64,000 nt of DNA from an uncultured Bacteroides sp. (GCA_947574505.1 CANPJW010000009.1:1-64000); one strand, 5' to 3'. Shown: positions 51,293 through 62,002, numbered from the stretch's first letter. Numbers and translations are program-made. Notes: a model not told the origin generated them from the sequence alone.

Positions 51293-54061
51293 ATGAAAAA
51301 GGTTGTTAGAGCTGTGTCTCTTATGCTGCTGATGGCAGGTGTTTGTGGAAATGCATTTGCCGAGGAAAATGAAAACATTGTCCGGCAAGGCGCTATCCGC
51401 GGACGTGTGATAGACAATGGAAAACAAATTCTGCCGGGTGCTTCCATCTTTGTTGAAAATCTGAAAACCGGAGTAATCAGTGATGTGAACGGTTTTTATA
51501 CGCTGCCCAATCTGAAACCCGGAACTTACACAGTTAAAGTAACCTACGTAGGTTATAGCCCCATTGAAATGAAAGTTACCGTCCCCGAAGGCAAGACTTT
51601 AGAAAAAGATATAGTGATGAATGAAGGGGTGGAACTGCAGGAAGTGCAGGTAAAGGGAGCTTTTCAAGGACAGAAGAAAGCAATCAATACACAAAAGAAT
51701 AATCTGGGTATCACTAATGTTGTATCTGCCGACCAGGTAGGGAAATTTCCCGACTCAAACATAGGTGATGCATTGAAACGTATCAGTGGCATCAATGTGC
51801 AATACGATCAAGGCGAGGCCCGTTTCGGACAGGTCCGCGGCACTAGTGCCGATTTAAGCTCCGTCACCATTAACGGCAACCGTGTCCCATCTGCTGAAGG
51901 GGATACCCGTAACGTGCAGTTGGACTTGATTCCTGCCGATATGATTCAGACCATCGAAGTAAGCAAAGTCGTTACACCCGATATGGACGGCGATGCTATC
52001 GGTGGTTCCATCAATCTGGTAACCAAAAATTCTCCTTATAAACGCACTATCAATGCTACAGCGGGAAGTGGTTACAACTGGATCAGCGAGAAAGCCCAGT
52101 TGAACTTAGGTTTCACTTACGGCGATCGTTTCTTCAATGACAGACTGGGCATGCTGCTCTCCGCTTCTTATCAGAATGCTCCTTCCGGTTCTTATGATAC
52201 TGAATTCATGTGGGAACAAAATGAAGATGGCAAAGTATATGTCAGCGATTATCAGATGCGCCAGTACTTTGTCACCCGTGAACGTCAAAGTTATTCGGCG
52301 GCTTTTGATTTTGATATCAATGAAAACCATAAATTGACTTTCAAAGGGATCTTCAACAACCGTAACGATTGGGAAAACCGTTACCGTACCAATATCAAGG
52401 ATTTGGATGAGAACGGAAAAGGCACAGTCCGCATCCAGACCAAAGCAGGTACTCCCGATAATCGCAATGCCCGTCTGGAGCGTCAGCGTACCATGGATTT
52501 CGCTTTGGGCGGAGAACACTTATGGGGGGCAATCGGTATGGATTGGAATGCCAGTTATGCAAAAGCTACGGAAGAACGCCCTAATGAACGTTATCTTGAC
52601 TTCCAACTGAAAAAGCAGGAATTTGATATGGACTTGAGTGATGAACGCCAGCCGTTGGCAACACCTGGAACAGGTTCTACTTTGACACTGAGTGATAAGT
52701 TCAGCTTGAAGGAACTGACGGAACAACAGGAGGACATCAAAGAAGAAGATATGAAATTCTCGGCCAATTTCAAGGCCAGTTTAAATAATGGAGCTAAACT
52801 GAAGTTCGGTGCGAAGGTAGTACGTAAAACAAAAGAGAAAGAAATAGACTTCTACGAATATACTCCGAAAGACGAGGATGCCTTCATGACCAACAGCCTG
52901 AAAAATACGGTAGACCAGAGTACGGATAAGTTTATGCCGAGCGACAAATATCAGGTAGGAACATTTGCCAGTAAAGAATATGTGGGTGGATTGAATTTAA
53001 ATGATGCTTCCCAGTTCGATAAAGAACAGGTACAAGCCGAATTGGCTGAGAACTTTGAGGCTCGTGAAACTGTAAGTTCCGGGTATGTGCGGTTTGATCA
53101 TAAATTCGCTTCCGATATAAACCTGATGGCGGGACTCCGTATGGAACATACTTCCCTTCGTTATACCGGCCGTAACTATGATGATGAGACAGATAAGACC
53201 ACCAAGACCGGCCGCATGACCAACAGTTATGTGAATTTCCTTCCTTCTATTTTGGTGAAATGGGATGTAAATGATGATTTCAAGATACGCGGTTCTTACA
53301 CGCAGACCTTGAGCCGGCCCAAATATTCAGCTTTGGTTCCCAGTGTGAATATCAACCGTGGTGATAATGAAATAAAGATTGGTAATTCTGACTTGAAACC
53401 GACTATTTCTTATAACTTTGATTTGAGTGCCGATTATTATTTCAAGAGTGTAGGTTTAGTGAGCGCAGGTTTTTTCTATAAGAAAATAGACGATTTCATC
53501 GTAGATCAGGTACTGACCAACTATGAATACCAAGGAACAGAATATACCCGTTTCACTCAGCCCAAGAATGCAGGAAATGCTAATCTGTGGGGATTGGAAT
53601 TTTCTTATCAGCGTGATTTCGGCTTCATTGCTCCGGCCTTGAAGTATGTGGGTTTCTATGGAACCTATACTTATACGCACTCACGCGTGGAGGACTTTAA
53701 CTTCGAAGGACGTGAGAACGAGAGCGGGTTGAGTTTGCCGGGGTCTCCCGAGCATACGGCGAATGCCTCTCTTTACTTTGAAAAAGGAGGCTTGAATGTG
53801 CGCCTGAGCTATAACTTTGCATCTGATTTTATCGATGAAATGGGCCCAAGTACATTTTATGACAGATATTATGATGCTGTGAACTATATGGATGTGAACG
53901 CCAGTTATACCTTTGGCAAGAAGGTGAAAATGACCTTTTATGCTGAGGCGAACAATCTGCTGAACCAGCCGCTCCGTTATTACCAGGGAACGAAGGATCG
54001 TACTATGCAGGCAGAATATTATGGCGTGAGAATGAATGCAGGTTTAAAAATAAGTTTCTAA
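51293..54061 (+). CDS. TonB-dependent receptor
   Basis: The 922-residue outer-membrane receptor has a signal peptide (1-23) and an N-terminal carboxypeptidase-regulatory-like domain (about 35-115: IRGRVIDNGKQILPGASIFV, GFYTLPNLKPGTYTVKVTYVGY). The plug (about 125-240) contains VSADQVGKFPDSNIGDALKRISGI and ADMIQTIEVSKVVTPDMDGDAIGGSINLVTK, and a 22-strand-type barrel ends AGLKISF. The plug pattern matches the TIGR01782 (Xanthomonas/Caulobacter) receptor type. There is no SusD gene, so it is not a standard glycan pair. The next gene, a metallophosphatase 10 bp downstream, suggests uptake of a phosphorylated compound or phosphate. Confidence 0.92.
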   Translation: MKKVVRAVSLMLLMAGVCGNAFAEENENIVRQGAIRGRVIDNGKQILPGASIFVENLKTGVISDVNGFYTLPNLKPGTYTVKVTYVGYSPIEMKVTVPEGKTLEKDIVMNEGVELQEVQVKGAFQGQKKAINTQKNNLGITNVVSADQVGKFPDSNIGDALKRISGINVQYDQGEARFGQVRGTSADLSSVTINGNRVPSAEGDTRNVQLDLIPADMIQTIEVSKVVTPDMDGDAIGGSINLVTKNSPYKRTINATAGSGYNWISEKAQLNLGFTYGDRFFNDRLGMLLSASYQNAPSGSYDTEFMWEQNEDGKVYVSDYQMRQYFVTRERQSYSAAFDFDINENHKLTFKGIFNNRNDWENRYRTNIKDLDENGKGTVRIQTKAGTPDNRNARLERQRTMDFALGGEHLWGAIGMDWNASYAKATEERPNERYLDFQLKKQEFDMDLSDERQPLATPGTGSTLTLSDKFSLKELTEQQEDIKEEDMKFSANFKASLNNGAKLKFGAKVVRKTKEKEIDFYEYTPKDEDAFMTNSLKNTVDQSTDKFMPSDKYQVGTFASKEYVGGLNLNDASQFDKEQVQAELAENFEARETVSSGYVRFDHKFASDINLMAGLRMEHTSLRYTGRNYDDETDKTTKTGRMTNSYVNFLPSILVKWDVNDDFKIRGSYTQTLSRPKYSALVPSVNINRGDNEIKIGNSDLKPTISYNFDLSADYYFKSVGLVSAGFFYKKIDDFIVDQVLTNYEYQGTEYTRFTQPKNAGNANLWGLEFSYQRDFGFIAPALKYVGFYGTYTYTHSRVEDFNFEGRENESGLSLPGSPEHTANASLYFEKGGLNVRLSYNFASDFIDEMGPSTFYDRYYDAVNYMDVNASYTFGKKVKMTFYAEANNLLNQPLRYYQGTKDRTMQAEYYGVRMNAGLKISF

Positions 54062-54071
54062 AAATAAGTAT

Positions 54072-55043
54072 ATGAAAACGTTGATGATGATTAGAAGAAT
54101 GAAAGAAGTATTGACATGGGTATGGATTGCCGTCATTGGTACGGCTATCTGCCTGAATGTGTGTGCCCAGACTCCGCAAGATTGGAAAGGACTGGAGAAA
54201 CAACTGAATTTTTATATGGCCAACGATTTGGGACGTAACGGTTATTATGACCAGAAGCCCATAGCCGAGTTGATGGGAGAAATGGCGGATGTTATTGGTC
54301 CCGAGTGTGTATTTGCAGCCGGAGACGTGCACCATTTTGAAGGTGTGCGCAGCGTTAACGATCCGCTCTGGATGACCAACTACGAGTTGATTTACAGTCA
54401 TCCCGAGTTGATGATAGACTGGTTTCCGATCTTGGGAAATCATGAATACCGGGGTAATACGCAGGCTGTGTTGGATTATACCAATGTGAGTCGTCGCTGG
54501 TCGATGCCTGGTCGTTATTATACCAAAGTCTTTGAGAAGAAAGGAACTGCCATCCGTTTTGTGATGATAGATACCGCTCCTCTGATTGACAAATACCGTA
54601 ACGAGAGCGAAACTTATCCGGATGCCTGTAAACAAGATATGGATCAGCAATTGGCATGGATAGATTCTGTACTGACTGTTGCCAAAGAAGATTGGGTAGT
54701 CGTAATCGGACATCATCCCATTTATGCTGAAACGTCGAAAGACGACAGTGAACGCAGCGATATGCAGAAGCGTCTGGATCCTATCCTCCGTAAACATAAG
54801 GTGGATATCTATGCATGCGGACACATTCATAACTTCCAGCACCTTCGTGTGCCGGGCAGTGATATCGACTATGTGGTAAATTCGGCTGGTTCGTTGAGCC
54901 GTAAGGTAAAACCAGTGGAAGGCACTCTGTTCTGTAGTCCCGAACCGGGCTTTTCTATCTTTACGGCAGACAAGAAAGAACTGGATATGCACATGATTGA
55001 TAAGAAAGGAAAAGTAATCTATACTGTAAAACGCACCAAATAG
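54072..55043 (+). CDS. Secreted metallophosphoesterase, purple-acid-phosphatase-like
   Basis: The 323-residue protein has an N-terminal signal (WIAVIGTAICLNVCAQ). The metal-binding blocks are in order: NDLGRNG (the first block, where G-D-x-G is usual but the Asp is kept), GDVHHFEG, GNHEY, GHHPIYAE and CGHIHNFQ. This is the calcineurin-like/tartrate-resistant acid phosphatase arrangement. It likely releases phosphate in the periplasm or at the surface. It forms a two-gene unit with the TonB receptor upstream. Confidence 0.9.
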   Translation: MKTLMMIRRMKEVLTWVWIAVIGTAICLNVCAQTPQDWKGLEKQLNFYMANDLGRNGYYDQKPIAELMGEMADVIGPECVFAAGDVHHFEGVRSVNDPLWMTNYELIYSHPELMIDWFPILGNHEYRGNTQAVLDYTNVSRRWSMPGRYYTKVFEKKGTAIRFVMIDTAPLIDKYRNESETYPDACKQDMDQQLAWIDSVLTVAKEDWVVVIGHHPIYAETSKDDSERSDMQKRLDPILRKHKVDIYACGHIHNFQHLRVPGSDIDYVVNSAGSLSRKVKPVEGTLFCSPEPGFSIFTADKKELDMHMIDKKGKVIYTVKRTK

Positions 55044-55066
55044 GAATAGTTATTTTAGGGAAAAAG

Positions 55067-55103
55067 AGTACATTTGCGGTATAAAACTGTAAATGTACTT
55101 TTT
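55067..55103 (+). terminator. Hairpin after the phosphatase, containing the antiporter -7 box
   Basis: AGTACATTT (55067-55075) pairs with AAATGTACT (55091-55099), followed by TTTTTG. The left arm overlaps the -7 box TACATTTG at 55069-55076, so the antiporter promoter lies within the terminator stem of the upstream unit. Confidence 0.5.
55069..55076 (+). promoter_or_regulatory. -7 box of the antiporter gene
   Basis: TACATTTG, exact match, 30 bp upstream of ATG 55107. It overlaps the in-frame TTG at 55074, which I reject as a start. Confidence 0.5.
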
Positions 55104-55106
55104 GTT

Positions 55107-56069
55107 ATGTTGAATACACTCCTTTTGATTGGTGGTCTGGCTCTCATTTTAGCTGGCGCGAATGGCTTGACGGATGGTTCTGCAGCGGTTGCCAAACGTT
55201 TCCGTATTTCTGATTTGGTAATCGGGCTTACCATTGTAGCTTTCGGCACTTCGGCTCCCGAATTGGTTATCAGTGTGCTTTCTGCATTGAATGGCAGTGC
55301 TGAAATGGCTATTGGTAATGTGGTGGGTAGTAATATATTCAATGCTTTGATGATTATAGGTTGTACTGCCTTGGTACTCCCCATAAAAGTAGGTGAGGGG
55401 ACGATGAGTAAAGAGATTCCGTTAGTCATTCTTTCTTCGTTGGTACTTTTTGTCTGTGCCAATGACATGATGCTGGACAGGGAAGCGGTCAATGTTATCA
55501 GCCGTTCCGATGGGTTTGTTCTGCTGGCTTTCTTCCTTATATTTATGCGTTATACATTTGCCATCGCCCGTAATGGGGCAGATGAGGCAGGAGAGGAGCA
55601 GAAGATAAAGGAAATGCCTGTATGGAAATCGGTGTTGTATATTGCAGGAGGGCTGGCCGGACTCATATTCGGCGGACAGCTTTTTGTCGACGGGGCAAGC
55701 GGGCTTGCCCGTTCATGGGGTGTCAGTGAATCGGTAATCGGACTGACATTGGTAGCCGGAGGTACTTCCTTGCCGGAGCTTGCCACATCTGTTACGGCGG
55801 CTTTAAAGAAGAATCCGGGAATTGCTATCGGCAATGTCATCGGTAGTAATCTGTTCAATATATTCTTTGTTCTGGGGTGCAGCGCTACGGTGTCACCGCT
55901 TCCGATGGGGAATATAAATAACCTCGATTTAAGTGTACTGATTGCTTCCTCCCTGTTGTTGTGGCTGGTAGGCTGGTTTTTCCGCAAACGTACCATAACC
56001 CGGCTTGAAGGCGCATTGATGGTTGGCTGTTATGTCGTTTATACCGCCTATCTTATTGCCCAACAGTGA
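55107..56069 (+). CDS. Calcium/sodium antiporter (CaCA family, YrbG-like)
   Basis: ATG 55107 gives 320 residues with about ten membrane helices. The two inverted alpha-repeats are clear: IVAFGTSAPELVISV in the first half and LVAGGTSLPELATSV in the second, each followed by IAIGNV-x-GSN-x-FN. These form the cation-binding site of the Na/Ca exchanger superfamily. It exchanges Ca2+ (or K+) for Na+ or H+ across the inner membrane; the exact ions are not decided by sequence. Confidence 0.93.
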   Translation: MLNTLLLIGGLALILAGANGLTDGSAAVAKRFRISDLVIGLTIVAFGTSAPELVISVLSALNGSAEMAIGNVVGSNIFNALMIIGCTALVLPIKVGEGTMSKEIPLVILSSLVLFVCANDMMLDREAVNVISRSDGFVLLAFFLIFMRYTFAIARNGADEAGEEQKIKEMPVWKSVLYIAGGLAGLIFGGQLFVDGASGLARSWGVSESVIGLTLVAGGTSLPELATSVTAALKKNPGIAIGNVIGSNLFNIFFVLGCSATVSPLPMGNINNLDLSVLIASSLLLWLVGWFFRKRTITRLEGALMVGCYVVYTAYLIAQQ

Positions 56070-56143
56070 AAAAGCCATAAAAAGAATAAGTTTTCTGCAA
56101 AAAAACTTCTATCTTTACACCCCGAATTTTATAAAAATACAGC

Positions 56144-57280
56144 ATGGCTATTACCATTAAAAAAGTCAGTTCAAAGAAAGAACTAAAGACGTTTATACGG
56201 TTCAACTACGAGTTATACAAAGAGAATCCCTATTCCGTACCCGATTTGTACGATGATATGCTGAATACGTTCAGCCCGAAGAAGAATGCCGCTTTCGAGT
56301 TTTGTGAGGCGGAGTATTTTCTGGCATATAAGGATAACAAGGTGGTAGGACGTATTGCAGGGATTATAAATAAACGCGCAAACGAGACTTGGAATAAAAA
56401 AGAAGTTCGTTTCGGATGGATCGATTTTCTGGATGATATCGAAATATCACGTGCCTTGTTGGATGCAGTAGCCCAATGGGGTAAATCAAAAGGTATGGAT
56501 ACCATTCAGGGGCCTTTAGGCTTTACCGACTTTGATGCGGAGGGTATGCTGGTAGAAGGATTCGACCAGTTGAGCACCATGGCGACTATCTATAATTATC
56601 CTTATTACCCACAGCATATGGAGAAGTTGGGATTCGAGAAGGATGCCGATTGGGTGGAATATAAAATTTATATTCCGGATGCAATTCCTGATAAGCATAA
56701 GCGTATCAGTGACTTGATTCAACGTAAGTTTAACCTGAAGGTGAAGAAATATACATCGGGTAAGAAAATTGCGGCCGAATATGGACAGGCTATATTCGAG
56801 TTGATGAATGAGGCTTATGCTCCGCTTTATGGTTTCTCGGCTTTGTCGCAAGGACAGATCAACCAGTATATAAAGATGTATTTGCCTATTGTAGATTTGC
56901 GTATGGTAACCTTGGTGACCGATGCCGAAGATAAACTGGTGGCAGTGGGGATTTCAATGCCTTCTCTGTCCGAAGCGTTACAAAAAGCGAAGGGACGTTT
57001 GCTGCCTATGGGATGGTATCACCTGTTGAAAGTGTTGTTCCTGCATAAGTATCCTCCTATGTTGGATTTGTTGCTGGTTGCTGTAAAACCTGAGTATCAG
57101 AACAAAGGTGTCAATGCTTTGTTATTCTCGGACTTGATCCCCGTATATCAGCAACTGGGATTCAAGTATGCCGAAAGTAATCCGGAACTGGAACTGAACG
57201 GAAAGGTGCAGGCCCAGTGGGAATATTTCAAGACCGAGCAGCATAAACGCCGTCGTGCTTATAAAAAGAGTATTCTGTAA
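56144..57280 (+). CDS. GNAT-like N-acetyltransferase domain protein (YghO-like)
   Basis: The 378-residue cytoplasmic protein starts MAITIKKVSSKKELKTFIRF. It has an N-terminal GNAT-like half (EAEYFLAYKDNKVVGRIAGIINKRAN) and a C-terminal acetyl-CoA-fold half (LLLVAVKPEYQNKGVNALLFSDLIPVYQQLGFKYAESNPELELN). Between them is the conserved GPLGFTDFDAEGMLVEGFD. It resembles the YghO family, widespread in Bacteroidota, with no known substrate. TATCTTTA about 40 bp upstream is a near-consensus -7 box. Confidence 0.75.
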   Translation: MAITIKKVSSKKELKTFIRFNYELYKENPYSVPDLYDDMLNTFSPKKNAAFEFCEAEYFLAYKDNKVVGRIAGIINKRANETWNKKEVRFGWIDFLDDIEISRALLDAVAQWGKSKGMDTIQGPLGFTDFDAEGMLVEGFDQLSTMATIYNYPYYPQHMEKLGFEKDADWVEYKIYIPDAIPDKHKRISDLIQRKFNLKVKKYTSGKKIAAEYGQAIFELMNEAYAPLYGFSALSQGQINQYIKMYLPIVDLRMVTLVTDAEDKLVAVGISMPSLSEALQKAKGRLLPMGWYHLLKVLFLHKYPPMLDLLLVAVKPEYQNKGVNALLFSDLIPVYQQLGFKYAESNPELELNGKVQAQWEYFKTEQHKRRRAYKKSIL

Positions 57281-57310
57281 CAACGATATATAAAAATGTG
57301 ATAAGTCAAT

Positions 57311-59188
57311 ATGGAAGAAAACAACGAACTGATAAACAATCCCGCCGTAGAATATACCGACGATAATATCCGCCACCTCAGTGACATGGAGCATGTGCGT
57401 ACCCGTCCCGGTATGTATATTGGAAAGTTGGGTGACGGATCACATGCCGAGGACGGTATCTACGTTCTTTTGAAAGAAATTATCGATAACAGTATCGATG
57501 AATTTAAAATGCAGGCGGGTAAAAAGATTGAGATTATTATTGAAGAAAATCTCCGTGTCAGCGTGCGTGATTATGGCCGGGGTATTCCGCAGGGAAAACT
57601 CATTGAAGCTGTTAGTGTGTTGAATACGGGAGGTAAATATGACAGCAAGGCGTTCAAGAAGAGCGTCGGACTGAATGGGGTCGGTGTGAAAGCCGTCAAT
57701 GCATTGAGCTCACGTTTCGAGGTGCGCAGCTATCGTGATGGAAAGGTGCGTATCGCTACCTTTGCCAAGGGAGACTTGTTGACGGATACCACACAAGATA
57801 CAACAGAAGAGAACGGTACTTATATTTTCTTTGAACCGGATAACCTGTTGTTTGAGAACTACAGTTTCCGTCCGGAGTTCGTGGAAACCATGCTCCGCAA
57901 CTATACCTATCTGAATACAGGACTGGCCATTATCTATAACGGTCAGCGTATCCTGTCCCGTAACGGGTTGGTGGACTTGCTTAACGACAACATGACGGCT
58001 GTGGGATTATATCCCATCATCCACTTGAAAGGAGAAGATATCGAGATCGCTTTTACGCATACCGGCCAGTATGGTGAGGAGTATTACTCTTTTGTCAACG
58101 GACAGCACACCACGCAGGGAGGTACGCATCAAAGTGCTTTCAAAGAGCATATGGCCCGTACCATCAAGGAATATTTCAACAAGAATATGGACTATGCCGA
58201 TATCCGTAACGGATTGGTAGCTGCCATTGCCGTTAATGTGGAGGAACCGTTGTTCGAAAGTCAGACTAAAATCAAGCTGGGCTCTACCAATATGGCTCCC
58301 GGTGGTCCTACCGTTAATAAGTTTGTAGGTGATTTTGTAAAGACTGAGGTCGATAACTATCTGCACAAACATACGGATGTGGCCGATGTGATGTTGCAGA
58401 AGATTCAAGAATCGGAGAAAGAGCGTAAGGCTATAGCCGGAGTGACCAAACTGGCACGTGAACGTGCCAAAAAGGCAAATCTTCATAACCGTAAGTTGCG
58501 TGACTGCCGTTTTCACCTGAATGATGCCAAAGGAGACAAGAAGGAGGAAAGCTGCATTTTCATTACCGAGGGTGACTCGGCGAGCGGTTCTATCACCAAG
58601 AGCCGTGATGTAAATACTCAGGCAGTATTCAGTTTGCGTGGTAAGCCGTTGAATTCTTACGGGCTGACCAAGAAGATTGTATATGAGAATGAAGAGTTTA
58701 ACTTGCTTCAGGCTGCTCTGAACATAGAGGACGGTATGGAAGGATTACGATATAACAAAGTGATTGTGGCAACAGATGCCGATGTGGACGGTATGCACAT
58801 CCGTTTGTTGCTGATTACCTTCTTCCTGCAATTCTTCCCCGATTTGATAAAGAAAGGTCATGTATATATCCTTCAGACTCCTTTGTTCCGTGTCCGTAAC
58901 CGCAAGAAAGGAGTTTATGAAACGGTATATTGTTATTCGGAAGAAGAACGGGTTGCCGCAATCGAACGGTTAAGCCCCAATCCCGAAATCACACGGTTCA
59001 AAGGTTTGGGAGAGATTTCACCCGATGAATTCAAGCACTTTATCGGCAAAGATATGCGTTTGGAGCAAGTTTCCCTCCGCAAGACTGATCTGGTAAAGGA
59101 ATTACTGGAGTTCTACATGGGTAAGAACACGATGGAACGTCAGAATTTTATTATAGATAACCTTGTTGTAGAAGAAGATATTGCGTGA
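57311..59188 (+). CDS. parE: DNA topoisomerase IV subunit B
   Basis: The 625-residue type IIA ATPase subunit has GHKL motifs [19 protein letters not shown] and [15 protein letters not shown], a transducer domain ([15 protein letters not shown]), and the TOPRIM motifs EGDSASG and DADVDGMHI. The length and the [30 protein letters not shown] start fit ParE-type topoisomerase IV, which decatenates chromosomes, more than GyrB. The partner parC is not in the window. coaD follows with its start next to the parE stop. Confidence 0.88.
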   Translation: MEENNELINNPAVEYTDDNIRHLSDMEHVRTRPGMYIGKLGDGSHAEDGIYVLLKEIIDNSIDEFKMQAGKKIEIIIEENLRVSVRDYGRGIPQGKLIEAVSVLNTGGKYDSKAFKKSVGLNGVGVKAVNALSSRFEVRSYRDGKVRIATFAKGDLLTDTTQDTTEENGTYIFFEPDNLLFENYSFRPEFVETMLRNYTYLNTGLAIIYNGQRILSRNGLVDLLNDNMTAVGLYPIIHLKGEDIEIAFTHTGQYGEEYYSFVNGQHTTQGGTHQSAFKEHMARTIKEYFNKNMDYADIRNGLVAAIAVNVEEPLFESQTKIKLGSTNMAPGGPTVNKFVGDFVKTEVDNYLHKHTDVADVMLQKIQESEKERKAIAGVTKLARERAKKANLHNRKLRDCRFHLNDAKGDKKEESCIFITEGDSASGSITKSRDVNTQAVFSLRGKPLNSYGLTKKIVYENEEFNLLQAALNIEDGMEGLRYNKVIVATDADVDGMHIRLLLITFFLQFFPDLIKKGHVYILQTPLFRVRNRKKGVYETVYCYSEEERVAAIERLSPNPEITRFKGLGEISPDEFKHFIGKDMRLEQVSLRKTDLVKELLEFYMGKNTMERQNFIIDNLVVEEDIA

Positions 59189-59205
59189 GTGAATCACTAA
59201 AAAAT

Positions 59206-59661
59206 ATGAGAAGAGCGATATTTCCGGGAACCTTTGATCCTTTTACCATCGGTCATTATTCGGTCGTGAAGAGAGCGTTGACTTTTATGGACGAAGTGGT
59301 GATCGGCATCGGTATCAATGAGAATAAGAAAACTTGGTTTCCTACAGAGAAACGAGTGGAGATGATCGAGAAACTTTTTGCGGATGATCCCCGGGTAAAG
59401 GTCGATGCTTATGATTGTCTGACCATTGACTTTGCCCGAGCTAAGGAGGCGCAGTTCATTGTTCGTGGTATCCGTACCGTACACGATTTTGAATATGAGG
59501 AAACTATAGCCGATATCAACCGGAAACTGGCCGGAATAGAAACGATTCTGTTGTTTACGGAGCCGGAACTAACCTCTATCAGCTCTACGATTGTAAGAGA
59601 ATTGTTGCAGTTTGGCAAAGATGTGACGCCATTCTTGCCTGAAGGAATGAAAATAGACTGA
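59206..59661 (+). CDS. coaD: Pantetheine-phosphate adenylyltransferase
   Basis: CoaD transfers AMP from ATP to 4'-phosphopantetheine in CoA synthesis. I choose ATG 59206 ([25 protein letters not shown], 151 residues), which places the nucleotidyltransferase motif G-T-F-D-P-x-T-x-G-H at residue 9 as in orthologues. A GTG at 59185 that overlaps the parE stop is an alternative. [10 protein letters not shown] carries the second ATP-binding motif. Near overlap with parE suggests co-transcription. Confidence 0.94.
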   Translation: MRRAIFPGTFDPFTIGHYSVVKRALTFMDEVVIGIGINENKKTWFPTEKRVEMIEKLFADDPRVKVDAYDCLTIDFARAKEAQFIVRGIRTVHDFEYEETIADINRKLAGIETILLFTEPELTSISSTIVRELLQFGKDVTPFLPEGMKID

Positions 59662-59663
59662 CC

Positions 59664-61265
59664 ATGAAATATACTATGTATTTTGCAGGCTTGATTGCCT
59701 GCTTTTTTTCTATCGTAGCCGCACAGGCTCAGGAGAGTAAATTCCTGAATTCTCCGGCACGTAAGTTGCAACTGGCGGAATTTGCCATTGCCAATCTTTA
59801 TGTAGACGAAGTCAATGAGGGAAAGCTGGTGGAAGAAGCTATCGTAAAAATGCTGGAGCAGCTTGATCCTCATTCTACCTATTCTGATCCGGAGGAAGTG
59901 AAGAGAATGAACGAGCCGTTGCAGGGAAACTTCGAAGGTATCGGTATACAGTTTAATATGGCGGAGGACACTTTGCTGGTGATACAACCTGTATCGGGCG
60001 GACCGTCCGAAAAAGTCGGTATTCTGGCCGGTGATCGTATCGTCATGGTGGAAGATACGCTGATAGCCGGTGTAAAGATGAGTACCGAGGATATTATGCG
60101 TCGTCTCCGTGGTCCTAAAGATTCAAAAGTGAATCTGAAAATACTTCGCCGAGGGGTGAAGGAACTGCTCCCCTTTACGGTGAAAAGGGATAAAATACCT
60201 GTTTACAGCCTGGATGCTTCCTATATGATTAAAGATAAGATCGGTTATATTCGTATCAACCGTTTTGCCGCCACTACCCATGAGGAGTTCAAGAAAGCGC
60301 TGACCGGGTTGCAGAAGAAAGGAATGAAAGACTTGATTCTTGATTTGCAGGGCAATGGCGGGGGGTATTTGAATGCTGCTATCGATATTGCCAATGAATT
60401 TTTGGGTAAAAAGGAACTGATTGTCTATACGGAGGGCCGTCGCAATCCTCGTAGCGAGTTTTTTGCCAAAGGTACGGGCGAGTTTCAGAACGGTCGTCTG
60501 ATGGTATTGGTTGATGAATTTTCTGCTTCTGCCAGTGAGATTGTGACCGGAGCTGTTCAGGATTGGGACAGAGGAGTTGTTGTGGGCCGGCGCAGTTTTG
60601 GTAAAGGCTTGGTGCAGCGTCCCATTGATTTGCCGGACGGTTCGATGATCCGTCTGACGGTGGCCCGCTATTATACGCCTGCCGGACGTTGTATCCAGAA
60701 ACCTTACGAGAGCATTGAAAAGTATAATGAAGACCTGATAGACCGTTATAATAAAGGAGAAATGATGAGTGAAGACAGCATCCACTTTCCGGATTCACTG
60801 AAGTTCAAGACTCATAGGTTGGCCCGTACGGTATATGGTGGCGGAGGGATCATGCCCGATTATTTTGTGCCGATTGATACGACTCTCTATACTAAATACC
60901 ATCGTCAGTTGCGTGATAAAGGAGCGTTGATGAAAGCTCATTTCCATTTTATTGATGCCCATCGTAAAGAGTGGCTGGGCAAATACAAGACTTTCAATGA
61001 GTTCTACAAACGTTTTGAAGTGACTCCGGATATGTTGGCACAACTGGTTGCTACCGGCAAGGAGATGGGAGTGGAATATAATGAAGAAGAGTATCAAAAG
61101 GCCCTGCCTCTGCTGAGGTTGCAGATGAAAGCATTGATAGCCCGTGATTTATGGGATATGAATGAATATTATCACGTCATTAATGACGCGAATGAAAGTA
61201 TCAGGAAAGCGCTGGAACTGTTGGAGCAACCGGACTTTGAGGGGCTGCTGTTGAAAAAGCGATAG
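59664..61265 (+). CDS. S41-family C-terminal processing peptidase
   Basis: The 533-residue secreted serine protease has a signal peptide (1-23, ending AAQAQ), a PDZ domain (about 95-175: GIGIQFNMAEDTLLVIQPVSGGPSEKVGI) and the S41 catalytic domain. The nucleophile Ser is in EFSASASEIVTGAVQDW and the general-base Lys in RRSFGKGLVQ. A helical tail of about 180 residues follows. It cleaves proteins at the C-terminus in the periplasm. It starts 2 bp after coaD. Confidence 0.92.
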   Translation: MKYTMYFAGLIACFFSIVAAQAQESKFLNSPARKLQLAEFAIANLYVDEVNEGKLVEEAIVKMLEQLDPHSTYSDPEEVKRMNEPLQGNFEGIGIQFNMAEDTLLVIQPVSGGPSEKVGILAGDRIVMVEDTLIAGVKMSTEDIMRRLRGPKDSKVNLKILRRGVKELLPFTVKRDKIPVYSLDASYMIKDKIGYIRINRFAATTHEEFKKALTGLQKKGMKDLILDLQGNGGGYLNAAIDIANEFLGKKELIVYTEGRRNPRSEFFAKGTGEFQNGRLMVLVDEFSASASEIVTGAVQDWDRGVVVGRRSFGKGLVQRPIDLPDGSMIRLTVARYYTPAGRCIQKPYESIEKYNEDLIDRYNKGEMMSEDSIHFPDSLKFKTHRLARTVYGGGGIMPDYFVPIDTTLYTKYHRQLRDKGALMKAHFHFIDAHRKEWLGKYKTFNEFYKRFEVTPDMLAQLVATGKEMGVEYNEEEYQKALPLLRLQMKALIARDLWDMNEYYHVINDANESIRKALELLEQPDFEGLLLKKR

Positions 61266-61368
61266 TCAAGACTTTATATTAACAGCAGGGACGCATAGTT
61301 GCACTCCTGCAGTTGTCTGAAAAACTTCTGCTGTGTCTTCTTTTAGGTGTGGAATAATTTTCCAACCA

Positions 61369-61980
61369 TCACTTTATCTGTCTCCCGAACAACACCTTAT
61401 TCAGCCATCGGTTCACATACACGTTCACGAAAGCACATCCTACTCCGATAGCGGCTCCTGCCACTACATCACTGGGATAGTGCACCCCTTGGTTCATCCG
61501 GGCAAACCCTACTCCGCAAGCCCATACGGCTGAAGGGGCGATAACATACCACTTAGGATAAGTGATGGAGAGTGAGGTGGCTAAAGAAAAAGCTGCCGCA
61601 GTGTGTCCTGAAGGGAATGACGGACTATCGGCATCCGGTGCTCCGTATGCATGAATCTTATCCGGATACTTTACAAAAGGCCGGTCACGACCTATTATAT
61701 GTTTGGCGGCGTATGTAATCCCCACTGCTTCAATCACACTGGTTCCTATGTAAATGGCATCTTTCAGCATCGGCTGGTCTTTTTTTATCAATGCATAGAG
61801 TCCCATGGCTGTAGGTATTCCTACGGGTAGAATCACTCCGCTAGCGGACAATCCGCGGCTCAGTCCGTGTACATCCCATCGGTTGATGGTTTTCAACGTG
61901 TTGATGTCTATATTCTGTGCGCTGAGGCTGAATGTAAAACAGGCTGTCAGTATAAGAAAAATAATCCTTTGGCGTTTCAT
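61369..61980 (-). CDS. PAP2-family phosphatase
   Basis: The 203-residue protein has a signal peptide (1-21, SLSAQ) and the three PAP2 motifs: KHIIGRDRPF (K-x6-R-P), SFPSGHTAAAF (P-S-G-H) and ARMNQGVHYPSDV (x-R-x5-H-x3-D). It dephosphorylates lipid phosphates, for example undecaprenyl diphosphate or lipid A, or small phosphates; the substrate is undecided. It is convergent with the S41 protease gene. A minus-strand -7 box is at 62003-62010. Confidence 0.92.
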   Translation of the reverse strand: MKRQRIIFLILTACFTFSLSAQNIDINTLKTINRWDVHGLSRGLSASGVILPVGIPTAMGLYALIKKDQPMLKDAIYIGTSVIEAVGITYAAKHIIGRDRPFVKYPDKIHAYGAPDADSPSFPSGHTAAAFSLATSLSITYPKWYVIAPSAVWACGVGFARMNQGVHYPSDVVAGAAIGVGCAFVNVYVNRWLNKVLFGRQIK

Positions 61981-62002
61981 TTAGTTTGGCATTTGTTCAG
62001 TG

